Positions 54,039 through 62,675 are shown, numbered from the stretch's first letter. The stretch is DNA of 64,000 nucleotides from Flavobacterium psychrophilum (GCA_001708385.1 CP012388.1:1-64000); one strand, 5' to 3'. Numbers and translations are program-made. The notes: generated from the sequence alone by a model not told the origin.

Positions 54039-54398
54039 CTAATCCAGCGTTATAAATATATATGATCTTACAGCATCGTTTACATTTTTAGTGCGATGGC
54101 CTTTGCCTGTAGTATCTTCTACCAGTAAAACCTGCCCGGCGTTAAAGGTGCGTTTATCGCCAAGAGATGTTTCAATTTCAATAGCACCGTCCATCAGAAT
54201 TATATACTGCCTGGTGGGTGCATTATGAAAATCGTAATCATAGCCGGCTGTTACTTTCCTGAATATAACCGTACCCGCTTTTTGTGCTTCTGAAAGAAAA
54301 CCGATTTCTCCGTTATCGTTCAGCGGGATATTTAGATCTTTAAAGTGACTGTGTCCGTTAATGTCACTGTAAACCCTGGTTACCGTAAAGCTTTCCAT
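54039..54398 (-). CDS. Small cupin-domain protein
   Basis: A 119-residue protein; I start it at the ATG 54398, which overlaps the stop of the esterase gene (TAATG), instead of the longer frame. It has a single cupin fold: FRKVTAGYDYDFHNAPTRQY, then DGAIEIETSLGDKRTFNAGQ. The metal ligands are incomplete compared with active dioxygenases. Translationally coupled to the esterase gene. Confidence 0.75.
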   Translation of the reverse strand: MESFTVTRVYSDINGHSHFKDLNIPLNDNGEIGFLSEAQKAGTVIFRKVTAGYDYDFHNAPTRQYIILMDGAIEIETSLGDKRTFNAGQVLLVEDTTGKGHRTKNVNDAVRSYIFITLD

Positions 54399-55027
54399 TA
54401 TGCAAAATGATTGGCAAACCATTGAACAGACAATTCAAGGTCTTCTCTTGTAAGATTGTGTCCTGTTGGTAAATTGTGAAAGGCGACATTATAACCAAGT
54501 TCTTTTAAAGTGTCTACGTATTTAGGAGTAGCTGTAGGAGCTATAGTGGGGTCTGCCTTTCCCGAGCTAAAAAATACAGGAACATTATCGGCTTTAACAG
54601 CCGGAATCGTAATCGCTTTAAAAGGTTGCATAGGGCGATATAATACAGCGCCTGCCAAAAATGAAGGGTATTTAACCAATGCAGCACCCGCAATATTGGC
54701 TCCGTTAGAGTATCCCAGGGCAATAACCTTTGTACTGTCGAAACCTTTTTCTACTGCTGCGGCTTTTACAAACGCAACCAGTTCATCGGTTCTAAAATCA
54801 AGATCCTGTTCGTCAAAAACGCCCATGCCTAAACGCTTAAAGAAACGTGGCATACCGTTTTCGCTTACATTACCACGAACACTTAACAGGTTTAGCGTAT
54901 CGCCAAAATTTGCTGCCAGTGGTACCAAATCATTTTCATCACCACCTGTACCGTGAAGCAATAATAGGGTATAAGCACCGGGCTGACCCGATGCTTTGTA
55001 TATATATGTTAATGGCTGAAATTCCAT
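54398..55027 (-). CDS. Carboxylesterase/phospholipase-type hydrolase, MhqD-like
   Basis: A 209-residue alpha/beta hydrolase: LLLHGTGGDENDLVPLA as the oxyanion region, ALGYSNGANIAGAAL with nucleophile Ser, SGKADPTIAPT with the Asp and LPTGHNLTRED with the His. It matches in size and motifs the hydrolase that accompanies a ring-cleaving dioxygenase in Bacillus (MhqD with MhqO). It lies 15 bases after the dioxygenase gene. Likely hydrolyses cleaved aromatic or thioester products. Confidence 0.85.
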   Translation of the reverse strand: MEFQPLTYIYKASGQPGAYTLLLLHGTGGDENDLVPLAANFGDTLNLLSVRGNVSENGMPRFFKRLGMGVFDEQDLDFRTDELVAFVKAAAVEKGFDSTKVIALGYSNGANIAGAALVKYPSFLAGAVLYRPMQPFKAITIPAVKADNVPVFFSSGKADPTIAPTATPKYVDTLKELGYNVAFHNLPTGHNLTREDLELSVQWFANHFA

Positions 55028-55042
55028 AATCTTATTTTTGAA

Positions 55043-55981
55043 TTAATTAATAGGTACTAAATGGGCTTCGATATCTGCACGTCTTGATTCGTATTGCGCA
55101 GGTAGTTTAAGGCCTTTACCAAGATCTTCAAGGGTCTCGTCAATTGTAAAGCCCGGGTTATCGGTAGCAATTTCAAATAATACACCTCCCGGTTCCCTAA
55201 AGTATAGTGAGTGGAAATACTGTCTGTCTATTTGTGGTGTAATGTTGAGGTTTTTCTCAGCTACTTTTTCACGGAAATGCATTAGTATTTCATCATTTAA
55301 AACCCTAAAGGCAACGTGGTGTACTGTACCATTGGCTACATGCCCATGTTTTTCTGCCGGAAGCTCAACTAAGTCTACAATAGAAGCCTGATCGATAGCA
55401 TCGGTAGCATAACGGTAACGGTTACTTTCCTGCCCAACTAATTTGTAACCAAAAATATCGGTAAGTACAGCAGCAGTTCCTGTAATACTGTTAAGTGTAA
55501 GCGTTACATTATGAAAACCTCTTGTTGCATGGGCCGCTTTAACCTCGTCAGTTTCCCAGGGTTTACGGGTGTCTTCGGTATTTTGTTCGATTAACTCTAA
55601 TTTAAGTCCGTCCGGATCAAGGAAGGTTAAATATCTTTCTCCAAATTTTTCTGCCGGTTTGTTGTAAATAACATTGTATTTTTCGAAACGCTCAATCCAG
55701 AATTCAAGGCTTCCTTTAGGTACAGAATAGCCAATCTCTGTTGCCATACCTGTACCTTTGCGCCCTTGTGGGATGCCTTCGCCCCACGGGAAGAAAGTAA
55801 GTATAGTGCCTGCACTACCAATTTCGTCACCAAAGTAGAAGTGATATGTTCCGGGATCGTCAAAGTTTACTGTTTTTTTAATGAAGCGTAAACCTAATAT
55901 GTTAGCGTAAAAGTTGAAGTTGCGTTTAGCATCTCCTGCAATAGCAGTAATATGGTGGATGCCTAAAATTTTATTTTCCAT
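55043..55981 (-). CDS. Ring-cleaving dioxygenase (VOC superfamily), MhqO-like
   Basis: A 312-residue protein with two VOC domains: HHITAIAGDAKRNFNFYANI, then HHVAFRVLNDEIL and FEIATDNPG with the metal-binding His and Glu. Length fits the LinE/MhqO extradiol-type dioxygenases acting on hydroquinones. First gene of the unit that continues with the esterase, cupin, pirin and GNAT genes. Two TACTGTA direct repeats lie in its promoter. Confidence 0.88.
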   Translation of the reverse strand: MENKILGIHHITAIAGDAKRNFNFYANILGLRFIKKTVNFDDPGTYHFYFGDEIGSAGTILTFFPWGEGIPQGRKGTGMATEIGYSVPKGSLEFWIERFEKYNVIYNKPAEKFGERYLTFLDPDGLKLELIEQNTEDTRKPWETDEVKAAHATRGFHNVTLTLNSITGTAAVLTDIFGYKLVGQESNRYRYATDAIDQASIVDLVELPAEKHGHVANGTVHHVAFRVLNDEILMHFREKVAEKNLNITPQIDRQYFHSLYFREPGGVLFEIATDNPGFTIDETLEDLGKGLKLPAQYESRRADIEAHLVPIN

Positions 55982-56307
55982 GATTATATATGTTTTAATT
56001 TGATACTGTAAAATTACTGTAGTGTACTAACCCGTGCATTGAACTGGGACAAGAAAGTAAAACAGCCGTTAGCAAACAGGCAATAGGTATGCCTTTTATA
56101 GTACCGCCTTTGTTTTCAGGTATTAGAAAATATCGGTATCAGAACGGGAATACGATATATCGTAAATTTATAGGTTGCTTCGTGCTTCTGTGGATAATAT
56201 CACCCGAAAACGCAGCCAACTTTCATTTTTTAATATATCATTAAGATTTTTGAAGTTGAAAATGTCTATATTTGACCTTATCACTAATCATTTAATAGGA
56301 AAACATC
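55982..56307. other. Divergent promoter region
   Basis: The gap holds the dioxygenase operon promoter (minus) and the promoter of the Thr-rich lipoprotein (plus), whose -7-like element TATATTTG is near 56267. No gene or RNA seen in between. Confidence 0.45.
56004..56021. promoter_or_regulatory. Direct-repeat operator before dioxygenase operon
   Basis: TACTGTA occurs at 56004-56010 and 56015-56021, 11 bp apart, one turn of DNA, about 25-40 bases upstream of the dioxygenase start on the minus strand. This is a plausible binding site for the operon's regulator, which is not identified. Electrophile-responsive MarR-type proteins are common regulators of such operons. Confidence 0.4.
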
Positions 56308-56523
56308 ATGAAAATCACGTTTTTAAGAAGCACGCTTATGGCTGCTGTACTTGTTGGAGGTCTTAGCCTTACATCATGTAAAGACAAAGAAACAGAAACT
56401 ACAACAGAAACAGAAACTACAGTAGATGCTGATTCTACAGTAACTACAACTGAAACTGAAGTAGATGCACCAGGTACTGCTAACGATACTACAGTAACTG
56501 ATACTACTAAGACAGCAAACTAA
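56308..56523 (+). CDS. Thr/Glu-rich small lipoprotein 1
   Basis: A 71-residue lipoprotein, MKITFLRSTLMAAVLVGGLS then LTSCKDKE (Cys24). The mature part is almost only Thr, Glu, Asp and Val, like an unstructured linker, and probably sits on the envelope without an enzymatic role. A closely related copy follows at 56589. Confidence 0.7.
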   Translation: MKITFLRSTLMAAVLVGGLSLTSCKDKETETTTETETTVDADSTVTTTETEVDAPGTANDTTVTDTTKTAN

Positions 56524-56527
56524 TGAT

Positions 56528-56553
56528 TAAGGCAGCTTTAAGCTGCCTTTTTT
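56528..56553 (+). terminator. Terminator between the two lipoproteins
   Basis: AAGGCAGC and GCTGCCTT form an 8-bp stem with a short loop and a T run, 5 bases after the first lipoprotein stop. The second copy therefore has its own promoter or is reached by read-through. Confidence 0.85.
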
Positions 56554-56588
56554 TATGCAATAAAGTTAAACACTTAAAACAGTATATT

Positions 56589-56813
56589 ATGAAAGTTACA
56601 TTTTTAAAGAGCATACTTATGGTTGCTGTGCTTACGGGCGCATTAAGCCTTACATCTTGCAAAAAAGAAACCACCGAAACAACAACTACTACTGAAGTTG
56701 ACGCAACTACAGCTGAAGATACTTTAACTACAACAGATGTTGAGGTAGATGAAAATGGTGCTAAAGACACTATCTCGGTAACTACCGATACAGTTTTGGT
56801 TAAAAAACCGTAA
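56589..56813 (+). CDS. Thr/Glu-rich small lipoprotein 2
   Basis: I start it at the ATG 56589 (MKVTFLKSILMVAVLTGALS, then LTSCKKE), which aligns with the first copy; the longer frame starts inside the terminator. It has 74 residues and a Thr/Glu/Asp-rich mature part ending TVLVKKP. It is a tandem duplicate of the gene before it. Function unknown. Confidence 0.7.
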   Translation: MKVTFLKSILMVAVLTGALSLTSCKKETTETTTTTEVDATTAEDTLTTTDVEVDENGAKDTISVTTDTVLVKKP

Positions 56814-56863
56814 CAATACTCCTGCGGCGTTTGCGTGGCAGGCCGTCAATTATTATAATGAAG

Positions 56864-56896
56864 AAAGGACGACTCTATACAGAGCCGTCCTTTTTT
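56864..56896 (+). terminator. Terminator after the second lipoprotein
   Basis: AAGGACGACTCT and AGAGCCGTCCTT form a long stem (one mismatch) followed by a T run. It lies between the lipoprotein and the convergent AraC gene. Confidence 0.85.
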
Positions 56897-56931
56897 ATTT
56901 TTAAATCTATACCTAAAGAAAGTATATGGTG

Positions 56932-57831
56932 TTAACTTCTAAATGATGATGGTGTAGCATTGGTGAACTTCTTAAAGAAGTGGTTAAAATGCGCAGACTC
57001 GTCAAAACCTAACGCATAGCTTATTTCAGAGATATTCCAGTCGGTATGCTTAAGTAGTGCTTTTGCTTCGCTTAACAGCCGTTCGAATATATGATCTGAT
57101 GTTGTTTTACCCGTGGTAAGCTTAATAGCACGGTTAAGGTGGTTAACATGCACATTAAGTTGTCCGGCAAAATCTTTTGCGCTTCGTAGTGAAAACTGCT
57201 GAGACGGCGATTCTATAGGGAATTGTCTTTCTAACAACTCTGTAAATACAGATGTAATTCGTGTATTGGCATCTACGTGAGCATATAGTGTTTCACTTGG
57301 GCGCATTTTTATCGCATAATGTACCATCTCCATAATATAATTGCGTATCAGGTCGAACTTAAACTGGTAGTCGCCCTTCATTTCATCAATCATTTTAGTA
57401 AATACATTAGTGACATATTCGTCATTTTCAACATCCAGTACGTAGGCCGGACTTGCTCCAGGCATATACATAGGCAGGTCTTTCAGGCTGCCTCGCATGT
57501 GCTCACTGAAAAAAGCATCTTTAAAAATACAGAAAAAGCCTGTTGTATCGGGAGTAATAGCTTCAAAAGTGTAAGGTACAGTAGGATTAAAAAACAACAG
57601 GGTAGTGCCGTTTACTTCAAAACTCTTATCTGCGTAATGATATATATAGTGACCGCGTATCAGGGCAATCTTATAATAGTCCCTTCGGGTATATTTTACA
57701 GGTTCTTTTCCCGGACCCATACAGTCTTCATGCCTGAAAACATTAAAGTGACCAAGGTCTTTTTGCAGGCCCTCGGGCATCCAGTTAAATTTCTGCTTGT
57801 ATAAATCTTCAAGTGTTTCTGTCTTTGCCAT
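56932..57831 (-). CDS. AraC-family transcriptional regulator
   Basis: A 299-residue regulator with an N-terminal cupin-like sensor domain (YHYADKSFEVNGTTLLFFNP, VPYTFEAITPDTTGFFCIFK) and a C-terminal AraC DNA-binding domain (AKDFAGQLNVHVNHLNRAIK, ALLKHTDWNISEISYALGFD, HFNHFFKKFTNATPSSFRS). Its own promoter and four nearby promoters share the same spaced motif, so it probably controls this local set and itself. The inducer is unknown. Confidence 0.9.
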   Translation of the reverse strand: MAKTETLEDLYKQKFNWMPEGLQKDLGHFNVFRHEDCMGPGKEPVKYTRRDYYKIALIRGHYIYHYADKSFEVNGTTLLFFNPTVPYTFEAITPDTTGFFCIFKDAFFSEHMRGSLKDLPMYMPGASPAYVLDVENDEYVTNVFTKMIDEMKGDYQFKFDLIRNYIMEMVHYAIKMRPSETLYAHVDANTRITSVFTELLERQFPIESPSQQFSLRSAKDFAGQLNVHVNHLNRAIKLTTGKTTSDHIFERLLSEAKALLKHTDWNISEISYALGFDESAHFNHFFKKFTNATPSSFRS

Positions 57832-57875
57832 GATTTATAATGTTTTAGGATACAATTGATGGTTATTTTACTTTA

Positions 57876-57944
57876 CAAAAGTAGTTTGATACCAACTATA
57901 AAGTTATGTAAAAAGAAAAGTAAAAATTGTAAAATTCAAACAAT
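57876..57944 (-). promoter_or_regulatory. Regulon promoter 1, upstream of araC gene
   Basis: On the minus strand ATTGTTTGA (57944-57936), CAAT (57929-57926), CTTTT (57920-57916), ACATAA (57909-57904) and the -7 element TACTTTTG (57883-57876) occur at the same spacing as in four other promoters. The araC start lies 45 bases downstream, so the regulator may control its own expression. Confidence 0.65.
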
Positions 57945-57968
57945 TTTAGTCGTTATAGCCCGATTTCT

Positions 57969-58036
57969 ATTGTTTGAAAATCACAATCAATAGTTTGATG
58001 CGGGTAATACCAAGTGTTTGTATAGCTATACCTTTG
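57969..58036 (+). promoter_or_regulatory. Regulon promoter 2, upstream of truncated sensor
   Basis: ATTGTTTGA (57969-57977), CAAT (57984-57987), AGTTTGA (57992-57998), GTAATA (58004-58009) and the -7 element TACCTTTG (58029-58036). GTTTGA recurs 21 bp apart (57972 and 57993), typical of half-site spacing for AraC proteins. It is back to back with promoter 1. Confidence 0.65.
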
Positions 58037-58071
58037 TAGTGTATGTTGGTTGTATTCTAAATCAATGAAGT

Positions 58072-58140
58072 ATGAAAAATCCGAAAGCTAAAAGAGATAA
58101 CGCTAAAGCGTATACAGTAGAGGTTGTATATTATGTATAA
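58072..58140 (+). CDS. Possible 22-residue leader ORF
   Basis: ATG at 58072 opens MKNPKAKRDNAKAYTVEVVY then YV and a stop that overlaps the next start. It begins 36 bases after the -7 box, the same distance as the first codon in the other members of the regulon, which suggests it is the first translated ORF of this transcript. Could be a leader or a remnant of an older start. Confidence 0.35.
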   Translation: MKNPKAKRDNAKAYTVEVVYYV

Positions 58141-58555
58141 CCTTCACTACCATATCTACCAACTTCCTCAGCCTGAAATTCATAAGAAAGGCTGGTATAC
58201 ATTCTGCCTTTTCAGTTCGGGTAACACAACCTCATTTTTATTACTGGATTCGTCTTCTGCACAAATGCCAAACGGACTTGATAACGGCCTGGTGTTTTCT
58301 ATACAGGAAGATCAGTTGCCAAAACAGGTAAAAGACAATATAAAAAAATATCCGCTTTTTTATCAGAAAGGGTATGGCCCTTTTACATTAGGTACTTTAC
58401 AGCAGTGCGATATTTCATCATTGTTCGATAAGATTACAAACCTTATTACTACCACATATATATATAAAGATTATCTGTTGGCAAATTTTGCGTTACAGCT
58501 TCTTCATTTTGGCATTAAACATTTTGCGGACGATAAGGCAACTCAAAGCATATAG
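58133..58555 (+). CDS. Truncated AraC sensor domain without DNA-binding part
   Basis: A 140-residue protein starting at the ATG 58133. It resembles the sensor half of AraC regulators such as the one at 56932: FTLGTLQQCDISSLFDKITN and YIYKDYLLANFALQLLHFGI match the linker region that normally leads to the DNA-binding domain, but the gene stops there with no helix-turn-helix. It may be a remnant, or an accessory that binds the same ligand. It lies next to the intact AraC gene in divergent orientation. Confidence 0.6.
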   Translation: MYNLHYHIYQLPQPEIHKKGWYTFCLFSSGNTTSFLLLDSSSAQMPNGLDNGLVFSIQEDQLPKQVKDNIKKYPLFYQKGYGPFTLGTLQQCDISSLFDKITNLITTTYIYKDYLLANFALQLLHFGIKHFADDKATQSI

Positions 58556-58666
58556 CGAGTAGTTTTTTGTCGTAAATGTATTACTCTTAAACCTTAAAAG
58601 GGGGTATTTCTTTAGAGCTGTTTACAAAAGGTTATATATTTGTGAAAATCATCAATACCCTTTTGT

Positions 58667-61600
58667 ATGCGTAAAAACCTGTTTTATATCGTTCTGCTTG
58701 CTGTAAGCAGTGTGTATGCCCAACCCAACTCGGCACCGAAATGGCTTCGTAATTCGGCTATTTCTCCAGACGGTTCCCAGATAGCTTTTTCCTATCAGGG
58801 AGATATTTTTAAAGTACCAATAAGTGGAGGCGACGCAGTACGCCTAACTATCCATGAGTCATATGATGCCGATCCCGTTTGGAGTAACGACGGGAAGCAA
58901 CTAGCATTTTCGTCTATGCGTTACGGCAATAAAGATGTGTTTGTTATACCTTCTGTCGGAGGTGTTGCCAAAAGGCTTACCTACCATTCGACAGATGATA
59001 TTCCAACGGATTTTTCACCATCGGGTGATAAGGTCATCTTCTCGTCATCACGTCTTGATGATGTGGCTTCGTCGGTATTTCCAACGGCTGTATTATCTGA
59101 ACTATATGAAATAAATATAGCTGGAGGACAGGAAAAGAGAATTATATCTACACCGGCTGAAATGGCTACCTATAGCCCGGACGGTACATGGCTGTTTTTT
59201 CATGACAAAAAAGGATACGAAGATCCGTGGAGAAAACACCATACATCATCGGTAACCCGAGACCTTTGGTTATACAATACTAAAGATAAACAATATTATC
59301 CTGTAACTGATAGTACCGTTGAAGAGCGCAATCCTGTATTTGGCTACAATGGATCATATTTCTTTCTAAGCGAAAGAAATGGCACTTTCAATGTATGGAA
59401 AGCGAACCTAGCAAATAACAAAGAAAGCAATGCACAGCAGGTAACCAACTTTACAAAACACCCTGTTCGTTTTTTAAGCCGATCTAATAATGGTGTGCTT
59501 TGCTATACCTGGGATGGAGAAATATATACTCAGACTGATGGTGGCCAGCCTCAGAAGGTTGCTATAACATTGCAAAGTGACGAAAGGTATAACGAAAAAG
59601 TAATGCAGCCAATACGTGAGGATGCCAGCGAATTTTCGGTATCGCCAAACGGTAAAGAGGTAGCATTTGTAGTACACGGAGAAGTATTTGTAACATCGGT
59701 AGAATTTGGCCAGACCAAACGAATTAGCAATACGCCAGATCAGGAGCGTGATGTGCAGTTTAGCCCTGACGGAAGAAAATTACTCTATTCGGGAGAGCGT
59801 GGCGGATGCTGGAATATTTATGAAACGATTCTTGTAAACAAAGACGAGAAATACTTTTTTGATGCTTCACAGCTAAAAGAAACTGCAGTTGTAAGTTCGG
59901 GTAAAGAGTCATTCCAGGCACAATATTCGCCGGACGGCAAAGAGATCGCTTTTCTTGAAGAGCGTACTACTGTAAGGATATTAAACAGGGCTTCCGGTGA
60001 TGTAAGAACAGTTTTGGCCGGAAAATATAATTATTCGTATAGTGATGGCGACCAGTATTACACATGGTCTCCCGATAGTAAATGGCTTTTGGTGCCTTAC
60101 TTCGGTTATGAACGTTGGAATACTGATATTGGGCTTTTGAATGTTAATGATGGCGAACTTCCTATAAACCTTAGCGAAAGTGGGTATAATAATCAACAGC
60201 CAAAATTCGGGATGGATGGCGAAATGGTTTATTGGGCATCGGATAAAGAAGGGTATCGTTCGCACGGTAGCTGGGGATCTGAAAGTGATGTGTATGCAAT
60301 ATTCTTAACCGAGGCTGCGCACAAAAAATTCCAGCTTAGTAAGGCCGAATATGCTTTGTGGAAAGAACAGGAAGACGCTAAAAAAGACGATAAAGATAAA
60401 CAATCGGATAAAAAAGAGAAGAATAGCGACAAAAAGGACAAGAAAGACGATGAGAAAGCTGAGCCTGTCAAAATTCTAAAAATAGACTTTGAAGGTCTTC
60501 AGGATCGTAAAGAGAAACTTACTATACATTCATCAAGGTTGTCTGACTTTGTGGTTGATAAAGATGCCGAAAACATTTATTACCTTACCCGTTTTGAAGA
60601 AGGCACCAACCTGTGGCGTACCAAATTCAGGGAAAAAGAGACTAAGCTTTTTGTTAGCCTTAACAGCGAAGATTCAAAAATTGCACTGGATAAAAAAGAA
60701 GAGAATCTTTTCCTTATTGATAAAACGGGAAAATTGCTAAAGATTACGCTGAAGGACGCTAAGAAAGAAACGGTTAATTTCTCCAGCGAAATGAACCTGA
60801 ACGAAACTGCCGAACGTAACTATATGTTTGAGCACGCCTGGAGGCAGTTTAAAAAGAAATTCTATCTTGAAGATATTCATGGCACCGATTGGGATTTCTA
60901 CAAAAAGGAATATGCTAAGTTTCTGCCATACATTAATAACTCTATAGATTTTGCCGACCTGCTTGGTGAAATGCTTGGTGAAGCGAATGCGTCGCATACA
61001 GGAGGCCGTTATCGTCCGGAACCCAACAAGACAAATGATGCTACTGCTTCTTTAGGTATTTATATTGACAATACATATGATGGCGATGGTATAAGAATTG
61101 CTGAGGTTATGGATAAGAGTCCGCTGCTTAAGGCAAAGCAGAAAATAAAAGCAGGATATATTATCGAAGCTATTGAAGATGTTGAGATAACATCCGAACA
61201 AAACTATTATGCGTTGCTGAACAGGAGAGCCGATAAAAAGACACTAATCTCGGTATTCGATCCTAAAGCTGGTAAACGCTGGAATGAAGTTATTGAACCT
61301 ATAACGCTTACGAAAGAAAACCGACTTGCTTATGAGCGTTGGGTTAAGAACAGGGAAAAAGATGTTGAGAAAATGTCGGGTGGACGTTTAGGCTATGTCC
61401 ACGTTACAGGAATGGATTCGCAGAGTTTCCGTCAGGTGTTTGAAAAAGCATTAGGTAAGTACAACGACCGTGAAGCACTAATAGTAGATACACGATTTAA
61501 CGGTGGGGGATGGCTGCATGATGATCTTGCGACATTCTTAAGTGGTAAGCCATATATGAGCTTTGAACCGAGAGGGCAGAAGATGGGATCTGAACCATTG

Positions 61601-61933
61601 TTTAAATGGCAGAAGCCTTCGGCAGTGCTTATAAGCGAGGGTAATTACTCTGATGCGCATATGTTCCCTTATACCTACAAAGCACTTGATATTGGCAAAC
61701 TAATAGGTATGCCGGTACCGGGAACGGGTACTGCTGTATGGTGGGAAAAAATGATCGATGGCAAAACTATTTTTGGTATTCCGCAAATAGGTATGCGTAC
61801 CGTAAAAGAAGGGAAGCTAATGGAAAACTTTCAGTTGGAACCGGATGTAAAAGTTAAGAATGAGCCGGGTAAAACTAATAGTGGAGAAGACCAACAGTTG
61901 CGAAAAGCAGTAGATGAACTTCTTAAGAAATAA
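58667..61933 (+). CDS. Tricorn protease-like S41 peptidase
   Basis: A 1088-residue exported protein with signal peptide (FYIVLLAVSSVYAQ). The first 680 residues form TolB/DPP-like beta-propellers (for example SPDGSQIAFSYQGDIFKVPI), then a PDZ-like region (SPLLKAKQKIKAGYIIEAIE) and a C-terminal S41 core (LIVDTRFNGGGWLHDDLATF, VLISEGNYSDAHMFP with the nucleophile Ser). A very charged Lys/Asp/Glu linker lies near 570-600. It degrades peptides in the periplasm. It has no clear regulon motif upstream. Confidence 0.93.
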   Translation: MRKNLFYIVLLAVSSVYAQPNSAPKWLRNSAISPDGSQIAFSYQGDIFKVPISGGDAVRLTIHESYDADPVWSNDGKQLAFSSMRYGNKDVFVIPSVGGVAKRLTYHSTDDIPTDFSPSGDKVIFSSSRLDDVASSVFPTAVLSELYEINIAGGQEKRIISTPAEMATYSPDGTWLFFHDKKGYEDPWRKHHTSSVTRDLWLYNTKDKQYYPVTDSTVEERNPVFGYNGSYFFLSERNGTFNVWKANLANNKESNAQQVTNFTKHPVRFLSRSNNGVLCYTWDGEIYTQTDGGQPQKVAITLQSDERYNEKVMQPIREDASEFSVSPNGKEVAFVVHGEVFVTSVEFGQTKRISNTPDQERDVQFSPDGRKLLYSGERGGCWNIYETILVNKDEKYFFDASQLKETAVVSSGKESFQAQYSPDGKEIAFLEERTTVRILNRASGDVRTVLAGKYNYSYSDGDQYYTWSPDSKWLLVPYFGYERWNTDIGLLNVNDGELPINLSESGYNNQQPKFGMDGEMVYWASDKEGYRSHGSWGSESDVYAIFLTEAAHKKFQLSKAEYALWKEQEDAKKDDKDKQSDKKEKNSDKKDKKDDEKAEPVKILKIDFEGLQDRKEKLTIHSSRLSDFVVDKDAENIYYLTRFEEGTNLWRTKFREKETKLFVSLNSEDSKIALDKKEENLFLIDKTGKLLKITLKDAKKETVNFSSEMNLNETAERNYMFEHAWRQFKKKFYLEDIHGTDWDFYKKEYAKFLPYINNSIDFADLLGEMLGEANASHTGGRYRPEPNKTNDATASLGIYIDNTYDGDGIRIAEVMDKSPLLKAKQKIKAGYIIEAIEDVEITSEQNYYALLNRRADKKTLISVFDPKAGKRWNEVIEPITLTKENRLAYERWVKNREKDVEKMSGGRLGYVHVTGMDSQSFRQVFEKALGKYNDREALIVDTRFNGGGWLHDDLATFLSGKPYMSFEPRGQKMGSEPLFKWQKPSAVLISEGNYSDAHMFPYTYKALDIGKLIGMPVPGTGTAVWWEKMIDGKTIFGIPQIGMRTVKEGKLMENFQLEPDVKVKNEPGKTNSGEDQQLRKAVDELLKK

Positions 61934-61950
61934 ATAATTTACATGTAATG

Positions 61951-61980
61951 AACAGCCGCCTAATAGCGGCTGTTTTGCTT
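61951..61980 (+). terminator. Terminator after tricorn protease
   Basis: AACAGCCGC and GCGGCTGTT form a 9-bp stem followed by a T-rich tract, 18 bases after the stop. Confidence 0.85.
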
Positions 61981-62047
61981 TTGTTTGAATTTTGTAAGCA
62001 ATGCTTTGTTTTTTACAATAAGAGGCTATTGTTTCATAGTAATTTTG
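61980..62047 (+). promoter_or_regulatory. Regulon promoter 3, upstream of SnoaL-like gene
   Basis: TTTGTTTGA (61980-61988), CAATGCTTTG (61999-62008), ACAATAA (62015-62021) and the -7 element TAATTTTG (62040-62047). The gene starts 38 bases downstream. Same spacing as promoters 1, 2, 4 and 5. Confidence 0.65.
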
Positions 62048-62084
62048 TATACTGATAATTAACCGTCAAACCAATCTAAGGACT

Positions 62085-62513
62085 ATGAGAAACGAAAAAA
62101 ATGCTGCTGTTATACAGGGATTGTATATTGCTGTTAACGAAAGGAACTTTGAATACCTTAATACTGTTAGCGATGCCAGAAGCGAATGGTTTGATATTCC
62201 TTTTAATATTACAAATTTGGGAATAACATCGGCGGCGGCCTCGTGGGAGAAAAGGTTCAGTCTTTTTCCCGATGTTACTTTCGAAATACAAAATCTTATG
62301 GCGTATCATAATTATGTAATAGTACAGGGAGTAGAAAGGGCAACGTTTAAAGGTATGCTGGCTTTTATTGATGAAGATATTATTACCGAAGGTTATCCTG
62401 TGGAGATCGCTTTTTGTGATATATACTACCTTGAAGATGGCAGGATATTAAAAGCTAATTCTAACTTCGATGTAAATGCTTTTAAAGAGCAGATTTGTGC
62501 GATACCTGTATAG
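62085..62513 (+). CDS. SnoaL/NTF2-like protein
   Basis: A 142-residue protein with the SnoaL/ester cyclase-type pattern: a long N-terminal helix (VIQGLYIAVNERNFEYLNTV), then FPDVTFEIQNLMAYHNYVIV and EIAFCDIYYLEDGRILKAN. Such small cone-shaped proteins bind hydrophobic ligands or act as cyclases or isomerases. Regulon promoter 3 drives it. Substrate unknown. Confidence 0.8.
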   Translation: MRNEKNAAVIQGLYIAVNERNFEYLNTVSDARSEWFDIPFNITNLGITSAAASWEKRFSLFPDVTFEIQNLMAYHNYVIVQGVERATFKGMLAFIDEDIITEGYPVEIAFCDIYYLEDGRILKANSNFDVNAFKEQICAIPV

Positions 62514-62540
62514 CCATAATTTTATTGGATAGAATATCAG

Positions 62541-62562
62541 CCGCTTAATAAGCGGTTTTTTT
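62541..62562 (+). terminator. Terminator after SnoaL-like gene
   Basis: CCGCTT, a 4-base loop and AAGCGG followed by a T run, 27 bases after the stop. Confidence 0.85.
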
Positions 62563-62606
62563 GTTTTATAATTTAAATCTGTTTGTTTTTACACTCATTT
62601 TAATTG

Positions 62607-62675
62607 ATTGTTTGATTTGAGCAATTATTGCTTTGTATGCCGCAATAAGTTGACTTTAAAGCCTCTATATCTTTG
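62607..62675 (+). promoter_or_regulatory. Regulon promoter 4, upstream of SDR gene
   Basis: ATTGTTTGA (62607-62615), GCAATTATTGCTTTG (62621-62635), GCAATAA (62642-62648) and the -7 element TATCTTTG (62668-62675). The SDR gene starts 40 bases downstream. The TTTG cores are 21 bp apart. Confidence 0.7.

Noticed and set aside
54039..54422. Longer start for the small cupin gene
   Set aside because: The extra eight residues lie inside the esterase gene; the ATG at 54398 forms a TAATG joint and matches the expected start.
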